Assembly (NCBI GenBank): GCA_943788505.1 | Contig: CALSQR010000002.1 | Location: 379,323-443,322 of the forward strand | Source of the DNA: an uncultured bacterium | GTDB taxonomy: Bacteria; Bacteroidota; Rhodothermia; Rhodothermales; UBA10348 | Reading direction: 5' to 3' | Length of the DNA: 64,000 nucleotides | In this document: positions 17,607 to 25,225 of the stretch, one piece after another | Position numbering within the stretch: the first letter of the stretch is position 1 | Layout of the letters: each line of letters opens with the position of its first letter | Translations under genes and position numbers: made by a program | The notes under the pieces: model-generated | Seen by the model: only the letters and a program-made list of their open reading frames with translations | The model's database searches: none | What the model was told of the DNA's origin: nothing

Positions 17607-17951
17607 ATGCAAAAGCCCCAATTTGGTATGCCTCTCGTTATCGTCCTCGCGGCTGGGTTATTTCTTGTTGGATGCAAGGCGCCAGAAAACTCAAGCGACC
17701 TTGTCTTGACTGCGTCCGATTCTGCGCTGGCCTCTATTCTCCATGACTTACATAAAGCAGATGCCGTTGCTTTCGAAACTAGCGTAGACAAGGGTCCGCA
17801 AGTTGTCAGCGCGGTTGCAAGAGATTCTGTTTTATCGGCGCACTCAATGACGGAAGAGACTTTTACCGCAGCAATTGACGCTCGCGTTCTCGATCCCTCG
17901 CGTCTTTTGGCCATCTACAATCTGACACTGGATCTAGCCTCGCGCAACTGA
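17607..17951 (+). CDS. Small DUF4296-like lipoprotein
   Basis: This 114-residue lipoprotein begins MQKPQFGMPLVIVLAAG with lipobox FLVGC. The mature part contains ALASILHDLHKADAVAFE, then RDSVLSAHSMTEETFTAAI, then ILDPSRL-like residues ending in IYNLTLDLAS. This layout (short lipoprotein, LxDLHxAxA, then a helical pair) matches DUF4296 proteins of Bacteroidota. ATG 17607 is preferred over a TTG at 17559 because it gives a normal signal. It follows the DUF4837 gene by 44 bp and converges with recQ 6 bp after its stop. Function unknown. Confidence 0.7.
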   Translation: MQKPQFGMPLVIVLAAGLFLVGCKAPENSSDLVLTASDSALASILHDLHKADAVAFETSVDKGPQVVSAVARDSVLSAHSMTEETFTAAIDARVLDPSRLLAIYNLTLDLASRN

Positions 17952-17957
17952 TCATCG

Positions 17958-18890
17958 TTATTCAGGGCGCGCCTGGCAGTGGTCACATCGGTTACATTGC
18001 GCCGGTGCTAGTTCTCCAAAGTATCCCAGCAAGCCCCATCGTCTACACATGGACCGATCTACCCAGCGAATGAACGGCCGATAGAGTCGTAACGCCCTTC
18101 GTCTAGCCTTCCAAGTCCCCTTCTCGATCAGAGACTCTCGTGTTTTTCGTCCATCAGGGGAATCAAAGAGAATAGCTTGGGCGGGCCGGCCGTCCCGGCC
18201 GGCCCGCCCAGCTTCTTGATAATAAGATTCTATAGAATCAGGCATGCCAGTGTGCGCGACTAAGCGTACATCGGGACGATCGATACCCATCCCGAAAGCG
18301 TTCGTGGCCACCATTATCTGTGTCTTTTTACGCATCCACCTCCGTTGCATCACTTCCCGCATAGATTTTGACATTCCCCCGTGGTACGCGGAACACGTAA
18401 ACCCAGCTCGCTCCAACTTCGCTGCTCGGATTTCTACGCCCTCACGCGACGCTTCATACACAATGATTGCTCCTTTTACCCCTTGAAGCTCCCTCACAAG
18501 TCCCGGATGCGGATCCACAACTCGATGAACCCCAATGGTAATATTGGTCCGCTCGAACGAAGCTTTCACGATGGTTGGGTGATCTAGACCCAATTGCCGG
18601 CAGATGTCTTTAACTACTCTAGGTGTCGCGGTGGCGGTAAAGGCTGCCATAACAGGGTTTCCAGCTGCACGAGCATCGGGGGGGATATTGGCTAAGGCTG
18701 GGGCGGTAGCGGGTAGCGGTAGCGGTAGCGGTAGCGGTAGCGGTAGCGGTAGCGGTAGCGGTAGCGGTAGCGGTAGCGGTAGCGGTAGCGGTAGCGGTAG
18801 CGGGGACCTGAAGATTACTGCGCAGATTGGCAATCCTGCGGAATGCAGGACGAAAATCGTGCCCCCATGAACTGATACAATGAGCCTCAT
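17958..18890 (-). CDS. recQ: RecQ helicase, C-terminal piece (frameshifted)
   Basis: The recognisable sequence begins just after the hexanucleotide tract (below about 18711). It has [19 protein letters not shown] (motif III), [30 protein letters not shown] (motif V), [14 protein letters not shown] (motif VI), then a zinc-type Cys cluster [12 protein letters not shown]...CNRCDHC. There is no RQC winged helix or HRDC, so it is a short RecQ. The N-terminal ~60 residues of this frame (a Leu-Pro repeat and the stretch before it) are an out-of-frame reading of the N-terminal piece. Removing one C at 18711 joins both pieces into one continuous ~490-residue helicase. As written, the gene is broken. 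Confidence 0.8.
   Translation of the reverse strand: MRLIVSVHGGTIFVLHSAGLPICAVIFRSPLPLPLPLPLPLPLPLPLPLPLPLPLPLPLPATAPALANIPPDARAAGNPVMAAFTATATPRVVKDICRQLGLDHPTIVKASFERTNITIGVHRVVDPHPGLVRELQGVKGAIIVYEASREGVEIRAAKLERAGFTCSAYHGGMSKSMREVMQRRWMRKKTQIMVATNAFGMGIDRPDVRLVAHTGMPDSIESYYQEAGRAGRDGRPAQAILFDSPDGRKTRESLIEKGTWKARRRALRLYRPFIRWVDRSMCRRWGLLGYFGELAPAQCNRCDHCQARPE
18178..18210. repeat. Perfect GC-rich hairpin inside recQ
   Basis: Bases 18178-18192 are the exact reverse complement of 18196-18210: 15 bp, all GC except one terminal pair, with a 3-nt TCC loop. It encodes helicase motif VI ([12 protein letters not shown]), which is conserved, so the palindrome was made by codon choice rather than by an inserted element. 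With one bulged base an adjacent AGCT/AGCT can extend it by four pairs. Confidence 0.85.
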
Positions 18891-19449
18891 CTACAACAAC
18901 CATGGTTGGTGACCTAGCGTCAAGAAGCCCGTTAAGTAGTGGCATTCCTATGCGTTCAGGCGCCGTATATAGCAGGAAATGATCTGACTCCCGGATTCGT
19001 TTGCCTAGCCATGCAGCAACACCTCTATCGATCCTCCCAGAAAGAGCAAAGCAAGGCACTCCTCGTCCAGACAAGGCCGCTACCTGATCCTGCATTAGAG
19101 AAATCAGCGGTGAAACAACAACCGTCAGCCCACCTAGAAAGATTGCTGGTACTTGAAAGGCTATAGACTTGCCGCCTCCCGTGGGAAGAAGCGCGAGCGT
19201 GTCTCGTCCCTTCAAAATGGACTCGATGGCCTGGAGTTGATCAGGTCGGAAATCTGCATAACCCCAAACAGACTGGAGAACCATTCTAGCTCGCTCAACT
19301 TCATTCGCTAGAAATGAATCGCGGTCGTTTATTAAAGCAGAATCAGGAGGGTCCGAATTAGGAATGTCAGAATCAGGAGATGACCATCCCCATCGCCCCC
19401 AATCCTTTCTGAATGTCCGAGGCCACTGTACTTGGCTCTTTACCATCAA
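18619..19449 (-). CDS. recQ: RecQ helicase, N-terminal piece (frameshifted)
   Basis: This frame carries the first helicase motifs of an ATP-dependent 3'-5' DNA helicase: [15 protein letters not shown], Walker A LPTGGGKS (residue ~88), [11 protein letters not shown], and DEAH in [20 protein letters not shown] (~186). Right after NLRSNLQVP it enters 15 Ala-Thr pairs (residues 217-246) encoded by the GCTACC repeat. It then reads an extra base into nonsense ([12 protein letters not shown]) and stops. The frame is open to 19449, overlapping aroK by 77 nt; an internal ATG at 19284 ([12 protein letters not shown]) is a plausible true start. The partner piece is 17958-18890. Confidence 0.8.
   Translation of the reverse strand: MMVKSQVQWPRTFRKDWGRWGWSSPDSDIPNSDPPDSALINDRDSFLANEVERARMVLQSVWGYADFRPDQLQAIESILKGRDTLALLPTGGGKSIAFQVPAIFLGGLTVVVSPLISLMQDQVAALSGRGVPCFALSGRIDRGVAAWLGKRIRESDHFLLYTAPERIGMPLLNGLLDARSPTMVVVDEAHCISSWGHDFRPAFRRIANLRSNLQVPATATATATATATATATATATATATATATATRYRPSLSQYPPRCSCSWKPCYGSLYRHRDT
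18705..18801. repeat. GGTAGC hexanucleotide tandem repeat, 15 units plus one
   Basis: Fifteen uninterrupted copies of GGTAGC run from 18712 to 18801 (90 bp). One further copy lies at 18705-18710, offset by a single extra G at 18711. Read on the coding strand it is GCTACC, giving Ala-Thr in the frame of the recQ N-terminal piece and Leu-Pro in the frame of the C-terminal piece. Unit length is a multiple of three, so changes in copy number lengthen or shorten the protein without shifting frame; the lone extra base is what breaks the gene. Confidence 0.97.
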
Positions 19450-19930
19450 TATCTACTACAAGGTGAGCCTTTTCGTAAATGTCTTTGCGCTCACTAAGAA
19501 GCGAACGGACACGTGCAAGCAATGCCTCTCCTTGAAGCATTGACTCCTGTTCATCAAACAAAAGTGGTCTGGGTTGGCGAGACCTCGAAAGCCGCTTGGC
19601 AAGGAATTCCGGCGTCGCGCGCAAATAGACGATGACTCCTTGGCTCTGACAGTATTCGAGATTCCCTTCCTGCATAATCGTGCCTCCGCCCAAGGAAACA
19701 ACAATCCGAGAACGCTGAGAATGCTTACGAAGTATTTCTTGCTCTGCCTTCCTGAACCGATGTTCACCAAGTACAGCAAATATGCCGGACACAGACATCC
19801 CCAGCCAGGACGTAACTTCCTCGTCCAGATCCACATGTGTATATGCAAGACACAGAGCGAGTCGTGGTGTAACCGTCGATTTACCGGATCCCATGAAGCC
19901 GGTCAGATATATTCTATCAAAGTCGGGCAT
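19373..19930 (-). CDS. aroK: Shikimate kinase
   Basis: This 185-residue P-loop kinase phosphorylates shikimate at the 3-OH. Walker A is [15 protein letters not shown] (about residue 12). The shikimate-binding Asp/Arg lie in [12 protein letters not shown] and [12 protein letters not shown], and the glycine-rich SLGGGTIMQ is near 80. The lid Arg is in [12 protein letters not shown]. It is a monofunctional AroK-type enzyme rather than an AroK-AroB fusion. Together with aroA (42963) it supplies chorismate for the trp and men pathways. It diverges from truA with a 65-bp gap if truA starts at GTG 19996. Confidence 0.95.
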   Translation of the reverse strand: MPDFDRIYLTGFMGSGKSTVTPRLALCLAYTHVDLDEEVTSWLGMSVSGIFAVLGEHRFRKAEQEILRKHSQRSRIVVSLGGGTIMQEGNLEYCQSQGVIVYLRATPEFLAKRLSRSRQPRPLLFDEQESMLQGEALLARVRSLLSERKDIYEKAHLVVDIDGKEPSTVASDIQKGLGAMGMVIS

Positions 19931-19995
19931 TTGCTACCTTGTTTTCACCTGCTCACAGGCCAAAGTACACCGAACTCACCTTCTTCCCCAGCCAC

Positions 19996-20742
19996 GTGTC
20001 GACCTACCGAATGGATATCGAGTATTTAGGGTCTGATTGGCATGGTTGGCAAAGTCAGCCGGGGCTGGACACGGTTCAGGGCGCCATCGAGTCCGCACTT
20101 AAAACCGTCCTAAGAGAGCACGTATCCATTATTGGCGCTGGACGTACCGATACTGGAGTTAATGCTTCGGGGCAGGTGGCACATTTCACTACCCAAGCGG
20201 ACATAGATCCGTTTCGTTTGCTTGCCTCAATTAATGGCATCACTCCTTCTTCCATTGCCGTTTCCTCGATTAGACAAGTAGATGATGGGTTCCATGCCCG
20301 ATTTGATGCTCGATCGAGAATGTACCGTTACCGGATTGGGACAACGCCGTTTGCCCTCGAATCAGCGTATAGATGGTGGGTGCGACCAGCGCCAGATATC
20401 AACCGAATGAATGAGGCAGCGAACTATTTAATAGGTCGACATGACTTTACCTCGTTTTGTCGAGCTCAGTCTGAGACGGAAAATAAAGTTTGTGACGTCT
20501 CAGAAGCCACTTGGACGACTGTTCTAGGTACTAGCGACCATGCTGATTTTATAATCTGTGCCGATCGTTTCTTGCATGGAATGGTCCGGGCCATCGTCGG
20601 AACGCTTATTGAAGTAGGACATGGCAAGCGCGAACCCTCAGAAATCCCTGCTCTTCTGGAGAAAATGGACAGGACAGCGGCAGGCTTCGCAGCCCCGGCT
20701 TTAGGCCTTACGCTCGAACTTGTTTCATACGATGAAAATTAG
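19996..20742 (+). CDS. truA: tRNA pseudouridine(38-40) synthase
   Basis: This 248-residue pseudouridine synthase modifies the tRNA anticodon stem-loop. The N-terminal YRMDIEYLGSDWHGWQSQPG and the catalytic Asp motif GAGRTDTGVNASGQVAHF (about residue 52) are standard; Asn replaces the common His in GVHA. C-terminal HDFTSFCRAQ and MVRAIVGTLIEVGHGK match the family. GTG 19996 gives a normal N-terminus. An ATG at 19939 is in frame but adds 19 unusual residues and leaves only 8 bp to the divergent aroK start, so I prefer GTG. Confidence 0.93.
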   Translation: MSTYRMDIEYLGSDWHGWQSQPGLDTVQGAIESALKTVLREHVSIIGAGRTDTGVNASGQVAHFTTQADIDPFRLLASINGITPSSIAVSSIRQVDDGFHARFDARSRMYRYRIGTTPFALESAYRWWVRPAPDINRMNEAANYLIGRHDFTSFCRAQSETENKVCDVSEATWTTVLGTSDHADFIICADRFLHGMVRAIVGTLIEVGHGKREPSEIPALLEKMDRTAAGFAAPALGLTLELVSYDEN

Positions 20743-20952
20743 TAGCCAAAAACGATGCCTGAAAGAGCGGGCGAAGGCCCCTATAGTGCCGTTCAAGGTT
20801 TACTATCTATTGATTCAGACATCTCCATCACATGTTTTCAGGTGAAACGCGTACCTTCACGCATGGTCTAGCAGTGCGTTGCTCGACTAAAATGTTGCCA
20901 CAAATCATATTGCTGCCAGCCGCTACTTTTAGGTACTCATTAATTGATAATC

Positions 20953-22296
20953 ATGCGACGATGTCTCCTTTTGACCCTGCTCAGTGTGGTCCTTTTGTTA
21001 GCTGGATGTGATCGAGGATTCAGTGATGTCGGGAAGGCAGAGATTGAAGTGGTCTCACCTGACGTCCGAGAAGCCACTGCTGAATCTGAAATCACTCTAG
21101 AAGTAAATGTGACCAGTGTACGGGAGGTCACAAAAGTATCGATCGGTCAAATCGAATTAGTCAAAACGGGAGCATTGGATACCTGGCGAGCAGTAGTACC
21201 GATCGTTCCAGGATTAAATCGACTTGTTGTTGAGTCGATCGTTGACGACGGCCCCATTTCCAGCGATACGGTTGATGTCCTGAGAATAAATTGGTCATTT
21301 GAATCAAAAACTACTCAACGCCCAATCCGCTTTACTACCGGTGGACATTCTGCTACTCTTCTCGATGATGGGGCTCTGCTTCTCATCGGTGGAGCAACAC
21401 AACCTGGCAGCGGTGGCACTTTCGACGGATGGATACTAGAGCCCGGAGCTGTTCAGTTTTCGCCGGTAAGAAGTCAAACGATAGCTCCGAGAGTAGGCCA
21501 TACGGCATCACTTCTTCCTGATGGCCGAGTACTACTTGTAGGTGGCGGGACGTTGGGGGATGTAGGTAGCGTCCAAGACCTTGTAGATATTGTAGAGGTG
21601 TACGATCCAGTTGATCAGTCGTTTACTCAGATTCCGGTTGTGGGCGAGCCTATTCGGCGAATGTACCATTCAACAATCGTTAGAAATCTAGAAGGACAGA
21701 CTTTTCTAGTCTTACTAGGAGGAAGAGGCGACACACAATATGTGCCTCAGTCGGTGTTGGATATCAGAGAGGACATGCGCACTTTCCAGCTTGCCCAGGA
21801 TACACTTTATGCATTGTCCCCAGCTGTAGGACCATTCATTGAACCTCTGGCTGGTCATACGATGACTCCACTGGATGGTGGAAATCCGTTCTTCGCCAAC
21901 CGATTCCTCATCGAGGGGATTAAATTTGATTCCGAATTAAGCGGAACGGCTTTGACCATGGACTTTGCTAGCCCCGTGGGGATAGATGTTCAGGAAAGCA
22001 TTGCGATGATGACTCCTCGATTACGTCATGCCTCAGTCCTCGTGGACGATGGTATCGTCGTCCATTTCGGAGGAAGAGGAGAGAACATATCGGACGTCTA
22101 TAACGATGGTGAGATATGGATTGATCAGGCGAGGAAGCATTTTCGACTACCTACTGATCTCACAGATCGCATGACTGCTGCGTTTGGGCACTCAGCAACC
22201 ATAATGGCTGATCGAAGCATTGCGCTAATTGGCGGATTTGACGAAGAAGGCACAAGTCTGTCGACGGTGGAATTCGTATCATTGAGCTTCTACTGA
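20953..22296 (+). CDS. Kelch-type beta-propeller lipoprotein
   Basis: This 447-residue lipoprotein has signal MRRCLLLTLLSVVLLLAGC (lipobox LLAGC). An N-terminal Ig-like stretch (residues ~30-110, AEIEVVSPDVREATAES) is followed by kelch-like repeats: GGHSATLLDDGALLLIGGA, VGHTASLLPDGRVLLVGGG, RMYHSTIVRN...LLGGRG, LRHASVLVDDGIVVHFGGRG and FGHSATIMADRSIALIGGFD. These suggest a single beta-propeller on the periplasmic or outer face. Such domains usually bind proteins or carbohydrate; no catalytic residues are evident. A 210-bp gap precedes it. ATG 20953 is preferred over TTG 20944. Function unknown. Confidence 0.8.
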   Translation: MRRCLLLTLLSVVLLLAGCDRGFSDVGKAEIEVVSPDVREATAESEITLEVNVTSVREVTKVSIGQIELVKTGALDTWRAVVPIVPGLNRLVVESIVDDGPISSDTVDVLRINWSFESKTTQRPIRFTTGGHSATLLDDGALLLIGGATQPGSGGTFDGWILEPGAVQFSPVRSQTIAPRVGHTASLLPDGRVLLVGGGTLGDVGSVQDLVDIVEVYDPVDQSFTQIPVVGEPIRRMYHSTIVRNLEGQTFLVLLGGRGDTQYVPQSVLDIREDMRTFQLAQDTLYALSPAVGPFIEPLAGHTMTPLDGGNPFFANRFLIEGIKFDSELSGTALTMDFASPVGIDVQESIAMMTPRLRHASVLVDDGIVVHFGGRGENISDVYNDGEIWIDQARKHFRLPTDLTDRMTAAFGHSATIMADRSIALIGGFDEEGTSLSTVEFVSLSFY

Positions 22297-22365
22297 CGGG
22301 AAGTCGTAGCTCTTGGCGAGTTGCCAAATCTAGCGAGTCTTCCGACATTGTCACCGCTGCCATAC

Positions 22366-23607
22366 ATGAAGCCAGTTGAATTGCGCATCGAGTCGGAAAC
22401 CGACCACCTGCGACAGGTCATAGTTCATACGCCAGGTGCTGAGATGGATATGGTCTCCCCTCTTGACAGGGAGGCGCTCCTGTTCGAAGATATTCTATTC
22501 CTGAGCCATGCTCGCAAGGAGCATGAGCTCATGTGTGCAGTCTTCGAGAAAGTCATTGGAGGCGAAGAAGGAGTCCTACAGATTTCCACACTACTTCGCG
22601 AGTCATTTGATCTGGAAGACGCTCGTGCGAGTTTCATTGACCAGTTGTGTGAGGCATCGCATCAATCCAATCTTCGTGCGTTTGAAGGAGAACTTTCTAG
22701 GCTCTCCCCCGATCAACTTTGCCATTTTGCTCTAACCGGCTCTTCGCCGCTGCGAATAGAAGCAAGTCCGATCCCAAATTTGATGTTCATGCGGGATTTA
22801 GCGGCCGTTGTTGGGGACCACATTGTGCTGAGCCATGCGGCCACCTCCGCCCGTGCTCGTGAGAGTATCATCATAAACGTGGTCGTACATCACCATCCTA
22901 CGTTTGCTGCGTATCGGGATAAAATCATTAAACTCCCGAAAGGAGTCACGTTTGAAGGTGGGGACCTGCTCGTTGCTTCCAAGAATACTGTGATTATTGG
23001 CAATTCTGAGCGTACGTCATTTGGTGGGTGCGTATCAGTTGCTCGCGAGCTTTTTGCTAGAACAGACATCCGGAATGTCATCATGGTGAACCTGCCACCA
23101 GAGCGCTCATGTATGCACCTCGATACGGTATTCACGTTTGCGGCTCCCAATGAATGCGTGGTATTCCCGCCCTTAATCGAGCTAGAGGGGTTGAATAACG
23201 TTGTTTCATTTTCTCCAGGAGAAGATCCTGATCGTATCCAAACGACGATCTGGAAGAATTTAAACGAAGCCTTGCAGGTGCTACTGGATCGTTCGATTAC
23301 GTTTACCCCTTGTGGCGGCTCCGACCCACTCAGTCAGATTCGAGAACAGTGGACGGATGGCGCAAACCTATTTGCAGTAGCTCCAGGTGTTGTTCTCGGT
23401 TACGAGCGTAACCAACGTACTTTTGACGAAATGGCTCGCATCGGATATCGCGTAGTCTCCTCTGAGGGCTTTCTCTCTTACTACCAGACGAGTGATTTCC
23501 TTCATGGCGAAAAAATCGCGATTAAACTGGATGGATACGAACTTTCTCGTGGCAGGGGCGGGCCTCGTTGTATGACCATGCCGATCTCTAGACTGAATTA
23601 TAGCTGA
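22366..23607 (+). CDS. arcA: Arginine deiminase
   Basis: This 413-residue guanidino-modifying enzyme hydrolyses arginine to citrulline and ammonia. Motifs in order are PNLMFMRDLAAVVGD (about residue 145), FEGGDLLVASKNTVIIGNSE (~205), CMHLDTVFTF with the catalytic His (~250), WTDGANLFAVAPGVVLGYER and the nucleophile Cys in GRGGPRCMTMP near the C-terminus. ATG 22366 is preferred over TTG 22321. No arcB or arcC follows, so the classical ATP-yielding arginine pathway is not encoded here; it may feed citrulline elsewhere. The stop overlaps the tadA start (TGATG). Confidence 0.92.
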   Translation: MKPVELRIESETDHLRQVIVHTPGAEMDMVSPLDREALLFEDILFLSHARKEHELMCAVFEKVIGGEEGVLQISTLLRESFDLEDARASFIDQLCEASHQSNLRAFEGELSRLSPDQLCHFALTGSSPLRIEASPIPNLMFMRDLAAVVGDHIVLSHAATSARARESIIINVVVHHHPTFAAYRDKIIKLPKGVTFEGGDLLVASKNTVIIGNSERTSFGGCVSVARELFARTDIRNVIMVNLPPERSCMHLDTVFTFAAPNECVVFPPLIELEGLNNVVSFSPGEDPDRIQTTIWKNLNEALQVLLDRSITFTPCGGSDPLSQIREQWTDGANLFAVAPGVVLGYERNQRTFDEMARIGYRVVSSEGFLSYYQTSDFLHGEKIAIKLDGYELSRGRGGPRCMTMPISRLNYS

Positions 23608-24101
23608 TGGCGCTTGAAGACATGGTGGCGGATCACCGCCGATGGATGAAGATGGCCATACGGGAAGCCGAAAAAGCTCTCGATGAAGGCGAAGTACCCG
23701 TTGGCGCTATTGTCGTACATGGAGGACAAGTCGTAGGTAGAGGACACAACCAGGTAGAGCGACTGTCAGATCCGACTGCACATGCGGAGATCATTGCCAT
23801 TACCGCCGCGTGTGACCGCCTGCGAGACAAGTTTCTCACAGAGGCAACCCTGTATGTCACTCTGGAGCCCTGTCCAATGTGTGCGGGAGCTATCACCTTG
23901 GCTCGTTTAAAGCGTGTCGTTTATGGTGCGTTTGACGAAAAAGCTGGAGCAGCATCGACTCTGTATAACATTCCTCAGGATCCACGGTTAAATCACTATG
24001 TCGACCTGGTTTCCGGAGTGGAAGAACAAGTATGTGCTTCTCTTCTGACTTCGTTTTTCAGAAAAAAGAGAAACAAAGACTTGCCGCAATCAACGCAGTA
24101 A
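23607..24101 (+). CDS. tadA: tRNA-specific adenosine deaminase (wobble A34 to I34)
   Basis: This 164-residue zinc deaminase has HAE in SDPTAHAEIIAITAA (about residue 59) and PCPMC in LEPCPMCAGAI (~92), with VPVGAIVVHGG and GRGHN upstream as in TadA. The C-terminus ends in a basic FFRKKRNK tail. It should convert A34 of tRNA-Arg(ACG) to inosine. It starts one base inside the arginine deiminase stop, indicating translational coupling. This is a coincidental but neat pairing, since one gene consumes arginine and the other affects arginine decoding. Confidence 0.94.
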   Translation: MALEDMVADHRRWMKMAIREAEKALDEGEVPVGAIVVHGGQVVGRGHNQVERLSDPTAHAEIIAITAACDRLRDKFLTEATLYVTLEPCPMCAGAITLARLKRVVYGAFDEKAGAASTLYNIPQDPRLNHYVDLVSGVEEQVCASLLTSFFRKKRNKDLPQSTQ

Positions 24102-24171
24102 CGATGGGGGTCAGGAGCCCTTGTCTTTGGGACGTCCCCAGCGCCTTGGCTGGAATTGATAAAGAGAGTTA

Positions 24172-25152
24172 ATGACTACATCAGCCCCAACTCCCAACTT
24201 AGAAACGGACGTCATCATCGTAGGTGCAGGTCCTGTGGGTCTTGCATGTGCAATTGAAGTTGGTCGCACAGGAAAGCGATGTCTCGTCGTGGACAAGGGA
24301 GCCTTAGTCAACTCACTTACTGGATATCCGACGAATATGGAGTTTTTTTCAACTCCAGACTTGATTGAAATTGGTGGGTATCCATTGGTTAGCTCTCGAT
24401 ATAAACCTATCAGAGAAGAGGCTATAGATTATTATCGACGTGTGGCATCCAAAGAGAAACTACGTCTTCTGCTGTATGAAAGCGTCGAGGACCTTTCAGG
24501 TGAAAAAGAAAACTTCACTATTAAGACAAGTAAACGGACCATTTCATGTAAAGCCGTCGTGATCGCGACCGGTTTTTTCGACCAGCCAAACCTACTTAAT
24601 ATTCCTGGTGAAGACCTTCCCCATGTTTCTCACTATTTCAGGGAGGCGTTTACTTTCACTGGACGCAACGTATGCATTGTAGGCGCCAAAAACTCTGCTG
24701 CACTGGCTGCACTCCAGTGTCATCGGAGAGGCGCGCACGTAACAATGATCATCCGCGGTGAACAAGTAGGTCCGAACGTTAAATACTGGATTAGACCAGA
24801 CCTCATGAACAGAATTGAGGAGGGATCGATCAATGCACTATTCAATTCTACAATCACCCACATTCGTGAGTCTGAAGTAGACATCCAGAGTCCTGAAGGT
24901 GCAAAAACTTTGTCTTGCGATGTTCTTCTTGCTTTGACAGGATACCATCCAGATTACACACTTCTAAAGAAATTGTCTGTCGACATAGCTGATGACCACG
25001 CTGCAACACCGTTATATAACGAGGAAACATTTGAGTCCTCCCGCCCGGGCGTATTTCTGGCCGGAACGGTATGTGGAGGACGGCATACGAGTCGTTGGTT
25101 TATCGAGAACGGGCGCCATCATGCAAAATGCATAGCGAATGCCCTTGCCTAG
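24172..25152 (+). CDS. YpdA-like FAD/NAD(P) reductase (putative bacillithiol disulfide reductase)
   Basis: This 326-residue flavoprotein has an N-terminal FAD Rossmann motif (DVIIVGAGPVGLACAIEVGR, about residues 13-32). A second nucleotide-binding motif, NVCIVGAKNSAALAALQCHRR, is near 168. The family block VNSLTGYPTNMEFFSTPDLIEIG and C-terminal GTVCGGRHTSRWFIENGR match YpdA enzymes. There is no CxxC active site, as expected for YpdA and unlike thioredoxin reductase. YpdA reduces oxidised bacillithiol with NADPH in Firmicutes. The YfiT-like gene at the left edge supports a bacillithiol-using cell. Confidence 0.85.
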   Translation: MTTSAPTPNLETDVIIVGAGPVGLACAIEVGRTGKRCLVVDKGALVNSLTGYPTNMEFFSTPDLIEIGGYPLVSSRYKPIREEAIDYYRRVASKEKLRLLLYESVEDLSGEKENFTIKTSKRTISCKAVVIATGFFDQPNLLNIPGEDLPHVSHYFREAFTFTGRNVCIVGAKNSAALAALQCHRRGAHVTMIIRGEQVGPNVKYWIRPDLMNRIEEGSINALFNSTITHIRESEVDIQSPEGAKTLSCDVLLALTGYHPDYTLLKKLSVDIADDHAATPLYNEETFESSRPGVFLAGTVCGGRHTSRWFIENGRHHAKCIANALA

Positions 25153-25225
25153 TAAATCGATTAGGGGCATCCTTTATCGTCGCCCTCCCAACCAGTCCGA
25201 GTAATCGCATCAACGACTTCGAACG

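Noticed and set aside
18712-18801. Phase variation of recQ by changing repeat number
   Set aside because: The unit is six bases, so gain or loss of copies never shifts the frame; only the lone extra base breaks the gene.
18604-18870. Plus-strand Ser-Gly repeat frame across the recQ repeat
   Set aside because: It exists only because the hexanucleotide repeat is open in every frame; there is no start context or homology.
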